A stretch of 64,000 nt of DNA from Rhodospirillales bacterium. GTDB taxonomy: Bacteria; Pseudomonadota; Alphaproteobacteria; Rhodospirillales; Defluviicoccaceae. The stretch lies in contig JADJQT010000001.1 in the NCBI GenBank assembly GCA_016712595.1, forward strand, positions 528,501 to 592,500, given 5' to 3'. Positions 44,707 through 54,241 of this stretch are shown piece after piece (the stretch's first letter is position 1; each line of letters begins with the position of its first letter). The notes below the pieces were generated by a model. That model was not told where the DNA came from, searched no databases, and saw only the letters and a list, made by a program, of their open reading frames with translations. A program made the position numbers and the translations under genes.

Positions 44707-47700
44707 ATGGCGAGCATTAACGGGACCACCGGCAACGATACGATTACGCCGGTGGGCGTTTCGGCGGGGGTGACCGGGGGTCTTCCTGGCGATGGTAACG
44801 ACGTCATTGCCGGGCTGGGCGGCAACGATTCGATCGACGCCGGGCTTGGTGATGATCAGGTTATGGCCGGCATCGGTAACGCGACGGTATTCGGAGGCCG
44901 CGGCGACGACAGCGTTGTCGGCGGTTATGGGAACGACTCGCTGGTCGGCTATGAGGGCAACGATACTCTGTCCGGCGGCAAGTGGTACGATTCGCTGCGC
45001 GGCGGCGATGGCAACGACCGTTTGCTCGGCGGCGGTGATGGTGACTGGCTGCAGGGTGGGGCGGGCGACGATACCGCCTATGGCGGCAAAGGCGCCGATA
45101 CGTTGTGGGGCGGCGCCGGGCGCGACGTGCTCGGCGGCAACGACGGCGCCGATCAGATTCACGGCGACGGCGGCAACGATTTCCTCTCGGGCCATGCCGG
45201 CACCGATTCACTGTGGGGCGACGGCGGCGCCGATACGCTCGATGGCGGCGCCGGCGACGACGCGCTCGACGGCGGCGCCGGCGATGACTCGCTGCTCGGC
45301 GGCGACGGCAACGACCTTCTCGACGGCGGCGATGGCCACAACATTCTGCGCGGCGGCGCCGGCGACGACACGCTGATCGGCGGCATTGGCGAGAACACCC
45401 TGATCGGCGCGGACGGCAGCGATCAGGCGCGGTTCTCGGGCGTGCTCGCCGACTATGCGGTCAGCGTCGATCATGCCACCGGCACGGCGCGGGTGGTTAC
45501 CCTTAGCACCGGTGCGGTGACGCTGACCCGCTCGATCGAGTTCCTCCGCTTCGACGATACGACGGTTACGACGGCGGGGGGGGGGACGGTGGTCGCCCAC
45601 GCCGACGATGCCGGCAAGGCGCTGCTATCGTCGCCGGTGGTCATCGACGTCGCCGACCTGCTCGCCAACGATGTGGTCGCCCCTGGCGAGACGCTGAGCG
45701 TCACCGGCGTTTCGGCGGTCTCGGGCGGCACCGCGCACTTCGATGCGGCAACGCAAGAGATCACCTTCCAAGCCGACGCCGGTTTCATCGGCAACGCCCA
45801 CTTCACCTACACCGTCTCAACCGGCGGGGCGACACCGCAGACGGCGAGCGCCGAGGTGAGCGTTGCGGTGGTCAACTCGGTAACCACCGATGAGGCGGTT
45901 TCCGGAGAGGTCACGGGGCTGTCGGGCGTAAGGTTCACCGGCCAATATCTCTACTCTGTATCGTCGGCCGGCGACGTCAACGGCGACGGGCTCGATGATC
46001 TGCTGATGTCGAGGTACAGCGCCACGGACTCATCGGGCGGGCTCTACCTCATTTATGGGGGCACCGCGCTGAGCGGCGAACATCCGCTGAGCACGGTCGG
46101 CAGCGACGCCCTGCCTGGAGTGCAGTTTACCACCTCTTATCCGCTGACCTACTCTCGCTCGACGGTCGCTGGTATCGGCGATGTCAATGGAGACGGCTAT
46201 GACGACGTGCTGATCAATACCCAATTTGTCGGCCAATTTGAAGCTATCGACAATACTTATGTCGTCCTCGGCGGTCAGTCCTTAACCGGTTCCGTTTCGC
46301 TCGATGCGATCGATAATGGTACTATTCTCGGCGCTCATGTTATCGAGGATTTTTCATATACTAATACCATATTACCTGACAAATACATAACATCAGGTGA
46401 CTTTACCGGTGATGGTTATTCCGATATCGTTGTGGGACAGCTATACTTTGATTTTGACTATACCTATGGCAGTATCCCTGCAGGTGGGTCAACACATGTG
46501 CTTGAAGGTTCTGCAGACATCGATATTGCGTCAGCCGACATCTGGTTCAAAAATGAATATTCCGAAGACGACGGTGGAAGCTCTGTTTCATCCGGTGGCG
46601 ATTTTAACGGCGACGGCATCGACGATCTGATCATTGGCGCTCCGCATAGCCCTGCGGCCGGAAAGGACGCAGGGGCCAGCTACGTGGTGTTCGGCGGCCA
46701 GGGACTTTCCGGGACGGTTTCCCTGGCGGGCGTGGTCAGCGGGGCGGTCGCCGGGGTTCGCTTTGACGGTGTGGCGTCAGGCGATATCAGCGGCGACGTC
46801 GTGGGGTTCGCCGGTGACGTCAACGGCGACGGGATCGACGACATCATCATTGGCGCTCCCGGACATTCCGGCACTTCTTCGAACATCGACACCTACGTCG
46901 TCTTCGGCGGCCAGGCGCTCTCCGGGTCGGTCTCGCTGGCCGCGATCGACGACGGCACCGTTGCCGGTATTCACATTACCGGGGCAAGCGCCGGCAACGT
47001 TACCTCTGCCGGCGATATCAACGGTGACGGTTTCGCCGATCTCGTCGTGGCCGGGAGAGTTATCTTCGGTGAACCGCTGCTGCCCTCCTCGATGTCGATT
47101 TCTGACGTGAGTACCGGTGCTGTCAGAGGATTTCAGCTGGGCTCCAGGATTGACTGGGCTGGCGACGTCAATGGTGACGGCTACGACGACCTCATCGCCC
47201 GCTCTCAGAGCGGCAAAGACGTCACCGTCATTTACGGCAACGACTTCGGCGGACCGGCGGCGATCAGGGGCGGCGACGGCAACGAGGCGCTGACCGGCAG
47301 CGCGGCGGCCGAGGTGATCACCGGTGCGGACGGTAACGATACGCTCACCAGCGCGGGCGGCGCCGATACCCTCGCCGGCGGCCTTGGCGACGACAGCCTC
47401 AGCGGCGGCGGCGGAAACGACGTGCTGACCGGCGGCGTCGGCGACGACGTGGTGAGCGGCGGGGCCGGCAACGATACCCTGATCGGCGATCATGGCAGTG
47501 ACTCGCTCGACGGCGGCGGCGGGCAGGACGTCGCGGTATTCTCCGGCGTGCGCGCCGCCTACTCGATCACCATCGATGCCGCCAGCGGATCGGCCGAGGT
47601 CACCGACCTCGCCACCGCGGCGGTGTTCACCACCCACGACATCGAAACCCTGCGGTTTTTCGATGCCGACATCGACGTTTCGCCCGAGCCGACCGCGGTC

Positions 47701-49890
47701 GATGATGATGCTTCGGTCCTGCTCTCGGCGCCCCTGGTGCTCACCGCCGCCGACCTGCTCGCCAACGACGTCGTCGCCGGGGGCGTGCCGCTGACCATCA
47801 CCGCGGTGCATTCGGCCTCGGGCGGAACGGTCAGCTTCGACGCAGCGACGCAGACGATCACCTTCCGTGCCAACGCCGGTTTCGTCGGCGATGCCGGCTT
47901 CGTTTACGACATCACCACCGCGTCCGGCTCCTCCGCGACGTCGAGCGCCACCGTCCACGTCTCGGTGGTCGCCAAGGCTGACATCGATGCCATCGCGATG
48001 GAGGCGGTGTACGGCCTTTCCGGCGTGCGGCTGATCGGCGAGGCCACGGGCGATCACAGCGGCATTTCGGTCTCGGCCGCCGACGTTAATGGCGACGGAA
48101 TCAAAGACCTGCTCATCGGCACGAGTCGATATCAAGACGGCGTTGCCTATGCGGTTTTCGGAGGCCAGACGCTGCCGTCCTCGGTCTCACTGTCCGAAAT
48201 CGCCGACGGAACCGTGGACGGCGCACGGCTGGAGCACACATCAAGCCGTTATAGCACCTTGACGACAGCAGGGTCGGCGGGCGATCTCAACGGCGATGGC
48301 AACGAAGACCTCATTGTCCGGTCGCTCATCGATGCCTTCGTCGTCTATGGCGGCCAGGACTTGACGGACTCCTCGCTTGACGACGTCGGCAATGGCGGCC
48401 TGAGCGGCTCGCACATCAGCGATGTCTACGGAACGTACGCCGTCGTAGGTGATGTCAACGGTGATGGCGTCGATGACCTGCTCTTCGGGGGTGGTAATAC
48501 CGACTTCGAGGATACTCATAATACCTATGGACTCGTGTGCCTGGTTTACGGCGACGAAACTCTCCCGGGCTCGTTTGCGAGCACTGATGTCGTCGATACC
48601 GGGACGGTGAACGGCGCCGCCTTTTACGTCGATCCCAACAGCCAGCCTCTCGGTCGAACCGTCGCCTTTGCCGGTGATATCAACGGCGACGGCTACGACG
48701 ACATGCTGATCAGCACTTGGTGGTACGACAGTTACGCAGGGAAGGAAGGCTACCTGGTTTATGGCGGTTCCGACTTGTCCGGGCCGATCAACCTTTCGGA
48801 CACCACCGACGCGGTGCGGGTCGTCCGGCTTGATGTCGAAGACATCTTTGGGCAAGCGGTCTCGTCAGCGGGCGATTTCAACGGCGATGGAATCGAGGAT
48901 TTCGTCTATATCTCATCGGAGTCGACCTGCACCGTCGTCTTTGGCGGACGGAATTTGCCGGATTCACTGACGTCTCAGGTGGTCGTCGACCATGGTCTTG
49001 GTGTGCAAATCTACAGCATTATTTACGACCATTTTCACAGCATTGCCTCGGCCGGCGACGTCAACGGCGACGGCATCGATGATCTGATCATCGGAATCAG
49101 CCGAGGTACGCCGCTTGGAGGCTATGGCACGTTCGGCGGCGCGGCGATTGTCTTCGGGTCTCACGGGCTTTCTTCTTACGTGAACCTTGACGCCGTTCTG
49201 AACGGCGGTGCGGGCGGCTTTCTGGTGACCACCGATGTGACCTATGACGGCCTGGGGGCATCGGTCTCGGCGGCCGGCGATGTTAACGGCGACGGCTTCG
49301 ATGACCTGATCGTCGGCTCCCCGCAGGACGATACCGCCGGCACCGACGCCGGGGCGAGCTACGTGATCTTCGGCGGCGACTTCAGCCGGGCGGTCAGCAA
49401 GCTCGGCGGCGCCGGCAACGACCTGCTCACCGGAACCGCGGTTGCCGAGGTGCTGATCGGCGCCGGCGGCGACGATACCCTCGTCGGCGGCGGGGGGGCG
49501 GACGTGCTGACCGGCGGCGCGGGCGACGACGTGCTCGCCGTCTCCGACCTCACCTTCGCCCGGGTACGCGGCGATGCCGGCTTCGATACCCTGCGGCTCG
49601 ACGGCAGCGGCCTCACGTTTGACCTCGCCGCCAAGGGGTCAGCGGCAATAAGCAACATCGAGGCGATCGACCTTGGCGGTCACGGCAATACGCTGACAGT
49701 GAGCGTGCTCAAGCTCCTCGGCCTCTCCTCAAGCTCGAACACGCTGGTCGTCCACGGCAACGCCACGGATCAGGTCATCGCCACCGGCTTCGTTGCCGAT
49801 GGCGTCGAGGACGGCCTCGCCCGCTGGATCGACGCCGCCGGCGGCCACGCCACCCTCCTCATCGATCCCGACCTCACCCTCATCGCTTGA
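44707..49890 (+). CDS. Giant RTX protein with two seven-repeat FG-GAP propellers
   Basis: 1727 residues from ATG 44707 (GGGGGAA upstream). No signal peptide. Layout by base position: RTX nonapeptides (GGxGxDxLxGG) about 44770-45420; cadherin-like domain about 45600-45880; seven FG-GAP repeats about 45960-47240; RTX about 47250-47530; second cadherin-like domain about 47700-47980; seven more FG-GAP repeats about 48060-49380; RTX about 49400-49550; unique tail ending in LLIDPDLTLIA. FG-GAP cores are (A/G)GDxNGDGxDDLxIG, each with a Ca-binding loop. Seven repeats make one integrin-alpha-like beta-propeller. RTX repeats and the missing signal peptide indicate type I secretion, but no T1SS genes are adjacent. 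Probably a calcium-dependent surface or extracellular adhesin; function inferred. Confidence 0.85.
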   Translation: MASINGTTGNDTITPVGVSAGVTGGLPGDGNDVIAGLGGNDSIDAGLGDDQVMAGIGNATVFGGRGDDSVVGGYGNDSLVGYEGNDTLSGGKWYDSLRGGDGNDRLLGGGDGDWLQGGAGDDTAYGGKGADTLWGGAGRDVLGGNDGADQIHGDGGNDFLSGHAGTDSLWGDGGADTLDGGAGDDALDGGAGDDSLLGGDGNDLLDGGDGHNILRGGAGDDTLIGGIGENTLIGADGSDQARFSGVLADYAVSVDHATGTARVVTLSTGAVTLTRSIEFLRFDDTTVTTAGGGTVVAHADDAGKALLSSPVVIDVADLLANDVVAPGETLSVTGVSAVSGGTAHFDAATQEITFQADAGFIGNAHFTYTVSTGGATPQTASAEVSVAVVNSVTTDEAVSGEVTGLSGVRFTGQYLYSVSSAGDVNGDGLDDLLMSRYSATDSSGGLYLIYGGTALSGEHPLSTVGSDALPGVQFTTSYPLTYSRSTVAGIGDVNGDGYDDVLINTQFVGQFEAIDNTYVVLGGQSLTGSVSLDAIDNGTILGAHVIEDFSYTNTILPDKYITSGDFTGDGYSDIVVGQLYFDFDYTYGSIPAGGSTHVLEGSADIDIASADIWFKNEYSEDDGGSSVSSGGDFNGDGIDDLIIGAPHSPAAGKDAGASYVVFGGQGLSGTVSLAGVVSGAVAGVRFDGVASGDISGDVVGFAGDVNGDGIDDIIIGAPGHSGTSSNIDTYVVFGGQALSGSVSLAAIDDGTVAGIHITGASAGNVTSAGDINGDGFADLVVAGRVIFGEPLLPSSMSISDVSTGAVRGFQLGSRIDWAGDVNGDGYDDLIARSQSGKDVTVIYGNDFGGPAAIRGGDGNEALTGSAAAEVITGADGNDTLTSAGGADTLAGGLGDDSLSGGGGNDVLTGGVGDDVVSGGAGNDTLIGDHGSDSLDGGGGQDVAVFSGVRAAYSITIDAASGSAEVTDLATAAVFTTHDIETLRFFDADIDVSPEPTAVDDDASVLLSAPLVLTAADLLANDVVAGGVPLTITAVHSASGGTVSFDAATQTITFRANAGFVGDAGFVYDITTASGSSATSSATVHVSVVAKADIDAIAMEAVYGLSGVRLIGEATGDHSGISVSAADVNGDGIKDLLIGTSRYQDGVAYAVFGGQTLPSSVSLSEIADGTVDGARLEHTSSRYSTLTTAGSAGDLNGDGNEDLIVRSLIDAFVVYGGQDLTDSSLDDVGNGGLSGSHISDVYGTYAVVGDVNGDGVDDLLFGGGNTDFEDTHNTYGLVCLVYGDETLPGSFASTDVVDTGTVNGAAFYVDPNSQPLGRTVAFAGDINGDGYDDMLISTWWYDSYAGKEGYLVYGGSDLSGPINLSDTTDAVRVVRLDVEDIFGQAVSSAGDFNGDGIEDFVYISSESTCTVVFGGRNLPDSLTSQVVVDHGLGVQIYSIIYDHFHSIASAGDVNGDGIDDLIIGISRGTPLGGYGTFGGAAIVFGSHGLSSYVNLDAVLNGGAGGFLVTTDVTYDGLGASVSAAGDVNGDGFDDLIVGSPQDDTAGTDAGASYVIFGGDFSRAVSKLGGAGNDLLTGTAVAEVLIGAGGDDTLVGGGGADVLTGGAGDDVLAVSDLTFARVRGDAGFDTLRLDGSGLTFDLAAKGSAAISNIEAIDLGGHGNTLTVSVLKLLGLSSSSNTLVVHGNATDQVIATGFVADGVEDGLARWIDAAGGHATLLIDPDLTLIA

Positions 49891-50020
49891 GCGCCGCCTT
49901 GGCGCGCAATCCGGACCCGACCACCATCCGTCGCCCAAACGGTACCGCGCGGATGGCTGCATCCCCGGAGCGGCCCTCGAAACGATAGGCGAGCCCTTTG
50001 TGCATTGGCCGATGCTGCTC

Positions 50021-51025
50021 TCATTTCCACAAATCGCTGATCGCCGGCAAAACGCTCACGAAGGCCGGCAGCAGCATGGCGGCGATCTGGCGTAGCTGAT
50101 CGAGCGGCTGCATCGCCAGACCGTTGTCGCGCAGCCAGTCCGACGCGCCTTCGCGAGGACCCGCAGCTTCGCCGGCGAGGCTGGCGATCCGGCAATACAG
50201 CAATACCGCCGGCGGCAAGTAGATCGCGGCGATGCCTAGGCTATAGGTGACGCCATGCAATACGGCGGTACCTACGATCAACTGACGATAGGCGACGCGC
50301 GTCGCCTCGTCGGCGAAAAACGGCATCGGCCAGTACATCCACGACAGCATAGCGATCAGGGCGAAGACATAGACCGCGGTTCCCTGCTGCAGATACGTGC
50401 GCTGGCGGGCGAGAGCGCGGGCGAACTGCTCGGCGCGACGCTCAGGAGTCGTGGCCGAGGCGTTTTGCGCCAGGGTTACGATCAGCGCGGTCGTGATCAG
50501 GACCAGAGCAACCGCACCAAACGCCTTGGTCAGATCAAGCCCGACATCGAGCAAGCGCAAAAGCGCATCACCATCGGGCCGGGCGGGAAGCCGTCCAAAA
50601 ATCGATCGGTACAGCCCCTCGCCCATTTCAGCGTACCACCGCTCCTGGCCGGGGATGCCGGGCACGCTCTCGATGGCGATGAACAGCACCGCGATCGCGG
50701 CGAGCACGGTAAAGATAAAGCGGCGCTCGCGCGGCGGGGTGGAAGCCCACAACGAAAACGCGCAATTGACCGCAACCGCGAGCGAGACGGCGCATGACAA
50801 CAGAAAAGCGCTGACCCACAAGTAGCGGTAGTGGGCCTCGGCGGCCGCGACATCGCCGAACGCTTGCGCGTCGAGAATGGCAAACCCGATGGACGTGGCG
50901 CGAGTGACGTTCAAAACCCAATACAGCAACACGTAGACGGCGGCCGGCACCAAGGCCAGCAACAGGGAGCGGCGATCGAAGACGATCTCCTCGCAAGAGG
51001 GCTTTGCGGCGTTCAGTCCGTTCAC
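50021..51025 (-). CDS. Membrane protein of unknown function
   Basis: 334 residues from GTG 51025, which has GGAGG 4-5 bases upstream. About six membrane helices: SLLLALVPAAVYVLLYWVLN, VSAFLLSCAVSLAVAVNCAF, FTVLAAIAVLFIAIESV, VALVLITTALIVTLAQ, YVFALIAMLSWMYWPM and a final pair near GIAAIYLPPAVLLYC. An extra-membrane loop holds PGIPGQERWYAEMGEGLYRS. Family not recognised. Minus strand, 138 bases downstream of the MscS gene, so possibly co-transcribed. Confidence 0.6.
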   Translation of the reverse strand: MNGLNAAKPSCEEIVFDRRSLLLALVPAAVYVLLYWVLNVTRATSIGFAILDAQAFGDVAAAEAHYRYLWVSAFLLSCAVSLAVAVNCAFSLWASTPPRERRFIFTVLAAIAVLFIAIESVPGIPGQERWYAEMGEGLYRSIFGRLPARPDGDALLRLLDVGLDLTKAFGAVALVLITTALIVTLAQNASATTPERRAEQFARALARQRTYLQQGTAVYVFALIAMLSWMYWPMPFFADEATRVAYRQLIVGTAVLHGVTYSLGIAAIYLPPAVLLYCRIASLAGEAAGPREGASDWLRDNGLAMQPLDQLRQIAAMLLPAFVSVLPAISDLWK

Positions 51026-51162
51026 GCGTCCTCCATCTCGTTGGCGTGCGGCAAACGCAGCGGGACGGGCAGGGCGGTTCGCGATCACGGCGGGACCGCC
51101 TCGCCGGTCTCCTCAGCTCAAGCGCCAACGCCTCGGGAGAGAATCACGTTCAAAAAGGTTTT

Positions 51163-53451
51163 TCAATTTCCGCCGGTGGCATCGCTGGCGAGCGCGGCGG
51201 CGGCGGCGGCGGCCGGCGGCGACGCGGCATCGACGACGGTAGGGCTGACGCCGAGCCGGATGCCGTGGGCGCGAAACAGGTCGTGCAGGCGGCGAAACAC
51301 CTCACGCCGCAAGATGAACTGCTCGCCGGGCTTTGCCATGAACTTCACCCGCACGACATAGGAGCTTGGCTCCATTCGATGCACACCCTGCGATTTGAGC
51401 GGCTGGAGGAAGTTATCGCCAATTTCGGGATCGGATAACATGTCGACGCCAACTTGCTTGACGAGCTTGCGCACGCGCTCGATGTCGGTATCGAGCGGGA
51501 CCCGCAGCTCCAGCTTCATGATCGTCCAATCGCGGCTGTAATTGGTGACGTGCTTGATCTCGCCGAAGGGAATGGTGTTGATTTGGCCGAGATGGTGCCG
51601 GAGCCGCAACGAGCGGATCGAGATGCGCTCAACCATGCCCTTGGCTGACCCGGCGTCGATGTATTCTCCGAGGCGAAACGCGTCGTCGATCAGAAAGAAA
51701 ATTCCCGAAACGATGTCGCGGACCAGCGCCTGGGCACCGAAACCGATGGCGATCCCGATCACACCGGCTCCCGCCAGCAACGGGCCGATATCGACGCCCA
51801 GCGACGAGACGATGATCATGCCGACCAAAGTTGCGAGGATGATCAGCGCAAACTTGCGGATCAGCGGCAGCAGGGTCTGCAGCCGCGTCAACCCCGCGCC
51901 GCTTCCCTCGCCGTCGGCGAGCGCCTGAGGGTCGATTTGATCCTGCGGGGCCAGGCGGTTGATGGCCGTACGGATCACGCTCCAGGCGGCGGAGGCGAGG
52001 ATCAGCGTGATGGTGATCTCGTAGAACGACCGTACGATCCGCTGGCCGAGGCTGCCGGCGGCGATAAGATCGAAACCCACGTCCCAGATATCACCGAGGA
52101 TGACGAGGACCAGAACCGCGAGGATGACGCGCGTATTGCGCAGGAAGACGAAGGTCAAATCCTGGGCATTTTCCGGCATCGCATTCTGTGCCGGCGGCGG
52201 GGCGGCCGCATCGTTGCCCGCATGGAGGCTTGACCGCGCTGGCGCCGCCAGTGCCGGGGCAGCACCCGCGAACAGCCGGTCGACGAGAAGACGCACCAGC
52301 CCTTGCACTGCCGGCAGAGCGATGAGGAGCAAGAGTGTCTGCACGATGCGCGGCCCCTGCCGCGCGCCGGTGAGCAAATTGGAAACAAAGGCGAAAGTTC
52401 CCATGCCGATCAGAAGGCAGGTTGCGAACAAATGCCATTTCCCGGCGAACAGGTCGGCCAGTCCCTGCGGATGGTCAGCGGCGCGCGGCGCAATAGCGAG
52501 CAGGCGGGAGAGCCGCGTTCGTGTCATCCACAGCACGGCAATCATCGCCGCGATGTTAAACCACAGCAGCAGGGCCGCCGCGGATTGCCGGATCGGCTCC
52601 GGAAGGTCGGGGGTGATCACCGCCGGGGTGAGGAAAACGCTGAACACAACGAGGGTTGCAAGGCCAATGCCCCAGCGAAACAGGCCGCGAGCGGTGCCAT
52701 CGTCGATCGCGGTTAAGCGCAACGCCGCGCGCTGCGGGGCAAGGACGATGCGCGCCGCTACGGCGATGAGCCGGACGACGAGGAATGCAAGGAATGCCGC
52801 CCAGAAGAGATCGCGAAGGGCAGGATTGTCCGGGTGGACAATAAAATAGACGCAGATTCCCATTGTCGCGAACACACAGACGGCAAGCGCATCGATGACC
52901 GCCGACGCAAGCAGTGCCCCCAGTTTGCCGAGGTCCGTTACCGGCAGTCGAGCCGTTGCCCCGCCCGCCGTGCGAAACAAGCGCCGGAACTGAAACTCGA
53001 CGATGAACCCTGCGGCAAGAACGATCGCGGCGCCGAGAGCGATGTCGCCAAGCGCTTGGGGATCGCCGTTGCGAGTCAGGCGACCGAAGACGAAGGCGAG
53101 TCCGTAAGGGATGTCCGGCACGGCGACAATGATCTCTCCGAGCCGGTAGCGCAGGGTCTGGGCCGTGTCGACGACGAGGGCCACGCCGCCCGCCGCCGCC
53201 TGCTCGCGTACGACGAGTTCCTCACGCTGGCGATCGACTTCGCGCAAGAGCAGGGCGCGGACCTGCGCATCGGAAAGCAGAGCGAGGCGATCTCGCACCT
53301 GCTCTGCACTGAGGTCGGCAAGCGAGGTGGACTCGTCCGTAACTGTGGCCACGGTCGGCGGCTCCGCCGCGGCGACATCCATCGCGGCCTGAAGGAACAA
53401 GCAGACAAGGACGGCGCGGAGTAGTCGCACGGCGCAGACCGAAAGTAGCAT
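51163..53451 (-). CDS. MscS-family mechanosensitive ion channel, large form
   Basis: 762 residues. Signal-like start (MLLSVCAVRLLRAVLVCLFL to AAAEPP), a short helical periplasmic region, many membrane helices, then the MscS core: the pore helix region PLLAGAGVIGIAIGFGAQAL, then DIVSGIFFLIDDAFRLGEYI, ERISIRSLRLRHHLGQINTI and the cytoplasmic beta/C-terminal domain. It opens under membrane tension to relieve osmotic shock. The tail is Ala-rich. The start is set at the signal peptide because upstream codons lack family character. Confidence 0.88.
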   Translation of the reverse strand: MLLSVCAVRLLRAVLVCLFLQAAMDVAAAEPPTVATVTDESTSLADLSAEQVRDRLALLSDAQVRALLLREVDRQREELVVREQAAAGGVALVVDTAQTLRYRLGEIIVAVPDIPYGLAFVFGRLTRNGDPQALGDIALGAAIVLAAGFIVEFQFRRLFRTAGGATARLPVTDLGKLGALLASAVIDALAVCVFATMGICVYFIVHPDNPALRDLFWAAFLAFLVVRLIAVAARIVLAPQRAALRLTAIDDGTARGLFRWGIGLATLVVFSVFLTPAVITPDLPEPIRQSAAALLLWFNIAAMIAVLWMTRTRLSRLLAIAPRAADHPQGLADLFAGKWHLFATCLLIGMGTFAFVSNLLTGARQGPRIVQTLLLLIALPAVQGLVRLLVDRLFAGAAPALAAPARSSLHAGNDAAAPPPAQNAMPENAQDLTFVFLRNTRVILAVLVLVILGDIWDVGFDLIAAGSLGQRIVRSFYEITITLILASAAWSVIRTAINRLAPQDQIDPQALADGEGSGAGLTRLQTLLPLIRKFALIILATLVGMIIVSSLGVDIGPLLAGAGVIGIAIGFGAQALVRDIVSGIFFLIDDAFRLGEYIDAGSAKGMVERISIRSLRLRHHLGQINTIPFGEIKHVTNYSRDWTIMKLELRVPLDTDIERVRKLVKQVGVDMLSDPEIGDNFLQPLKSQGVHRMEPSSYVVRVKFMAKPGEQFILRREVFRRLHDLFRAHGIRLGVSPTVVDAASPPAAAAAAALASDATGGN

Positions 53452-53590
53452 TGGCCGGTACCGCGAAACGGTTGGCGGACCGACACCGTACGGGTTACGG
53501 CCACCAAAACCCGCTTCGGCGGACGATGCAGATTTGACACAGAACCGCCGGAGATGAAAGGGAAGCGCAATCGTCCATGACGACAGCCTC

Positions 53591-54241
53591 TTACAGGCCG
53601 GCGATCGGCGTCGGTGCCAGCGATCGAACGCTGGCCAGGTCTTCGGCGATACGCTGGGAAAGATCGGCGAGCGTCTGGCTGAGGGCAGCCGCCGATCCGG
53701 CATACCCAGCGTCCGTGCGCTCTTCTCGAAGTGTGCCCTCGGCGACCATCACCGCACGGGCGGCCGCATGGTCGTAAATTTGCCATCGCGCGGTCAGCGT
53801 CGCCGTTCCATCGGCATCGACATCGAACTGGCCGATATCGACGGCGACGCGATAATCGAAAGATTCGCTTCCGATCTGCGGAAAGCCGACGACGCGGTCG
53901 TTCGGCCGGCGCGCGGCAACGTCGGCGACGAGCACGCGCGGAACCTGATCCGAAAGCGGCGCGGCCCAGAGGTCGTTCGCGGCGAGCGACAAGGAAAAAG
54001 GGCTCTCGCGGGTGACGATCTGCCGACGATCGAGGTAGTCGGGCATCGTCACCGGTCCGACCGCGATGGCCACCGAAGGCATCTGAGGTTTCTGCGGTGG
54101 AGACGTCACGGGGGCAAGGTGCGAGAGCGTGTAATAGTTCGGCGGGGGAGCACTGCCGCAGCCGGCGCACAGACCGGCAAGCAGGATTGCGAAGGCAGCG
54201 GCAATGGCCGAACGGTGCGACTCAGAAAGGAAATCGGTCAT
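53591..54241 (-). CDS. pqiC: Lipoprotein PqiC (ABC-transport auxiliary component)
   Basis: 216 residues with lipobox LCAGC near 25-29 and NYYTLSHLAP, the start signature of the PqiC/DUF330 family. LSDQVPRVLVADVA and RVAVDIGQFDVDADG follow the family pattern. It is the outer-membrane-anchored partner of PqiB. Its ATG overlaps the pqiB stop by 4 bases. Confidence 0.86.
   Translation of the reverse strand: MTDFLSESHRSAIAAAFAILLAGLCAGCGSAPPPNYYTLSHLAPVTSPPQKPQMPSVAIAVGPVTMPDYLDRRQIVTRESPFSLSLAANDLWAAPLSDQVPRVLVADVAARRPNDRVVGFPQIGSESFDYRVAVDIGQFDVDADGTATLTARWQIYDHAAARAVMVAEGTLREERTDAGYAGSAAALSQTLADLSQRIAEDLASVRSLAPTPIAGL

Noticed and set aside
44770..45420. Tandem GGCGGCGACG-like units as a CRISPR or satellite array
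   Set aside because: The period is 27 bases (nine codons) and encodes RTX nonapeptides in an open frame. No unique spacers are present.
46777..48135. 452-codon minus-strand frame inside the RTX gene
   Set aside because: Mirror of the GGxGxD repeats. Its Val/Asp/Gly-rich pattern follows the sense codons, and it has no ribosome site or recognisable motif.
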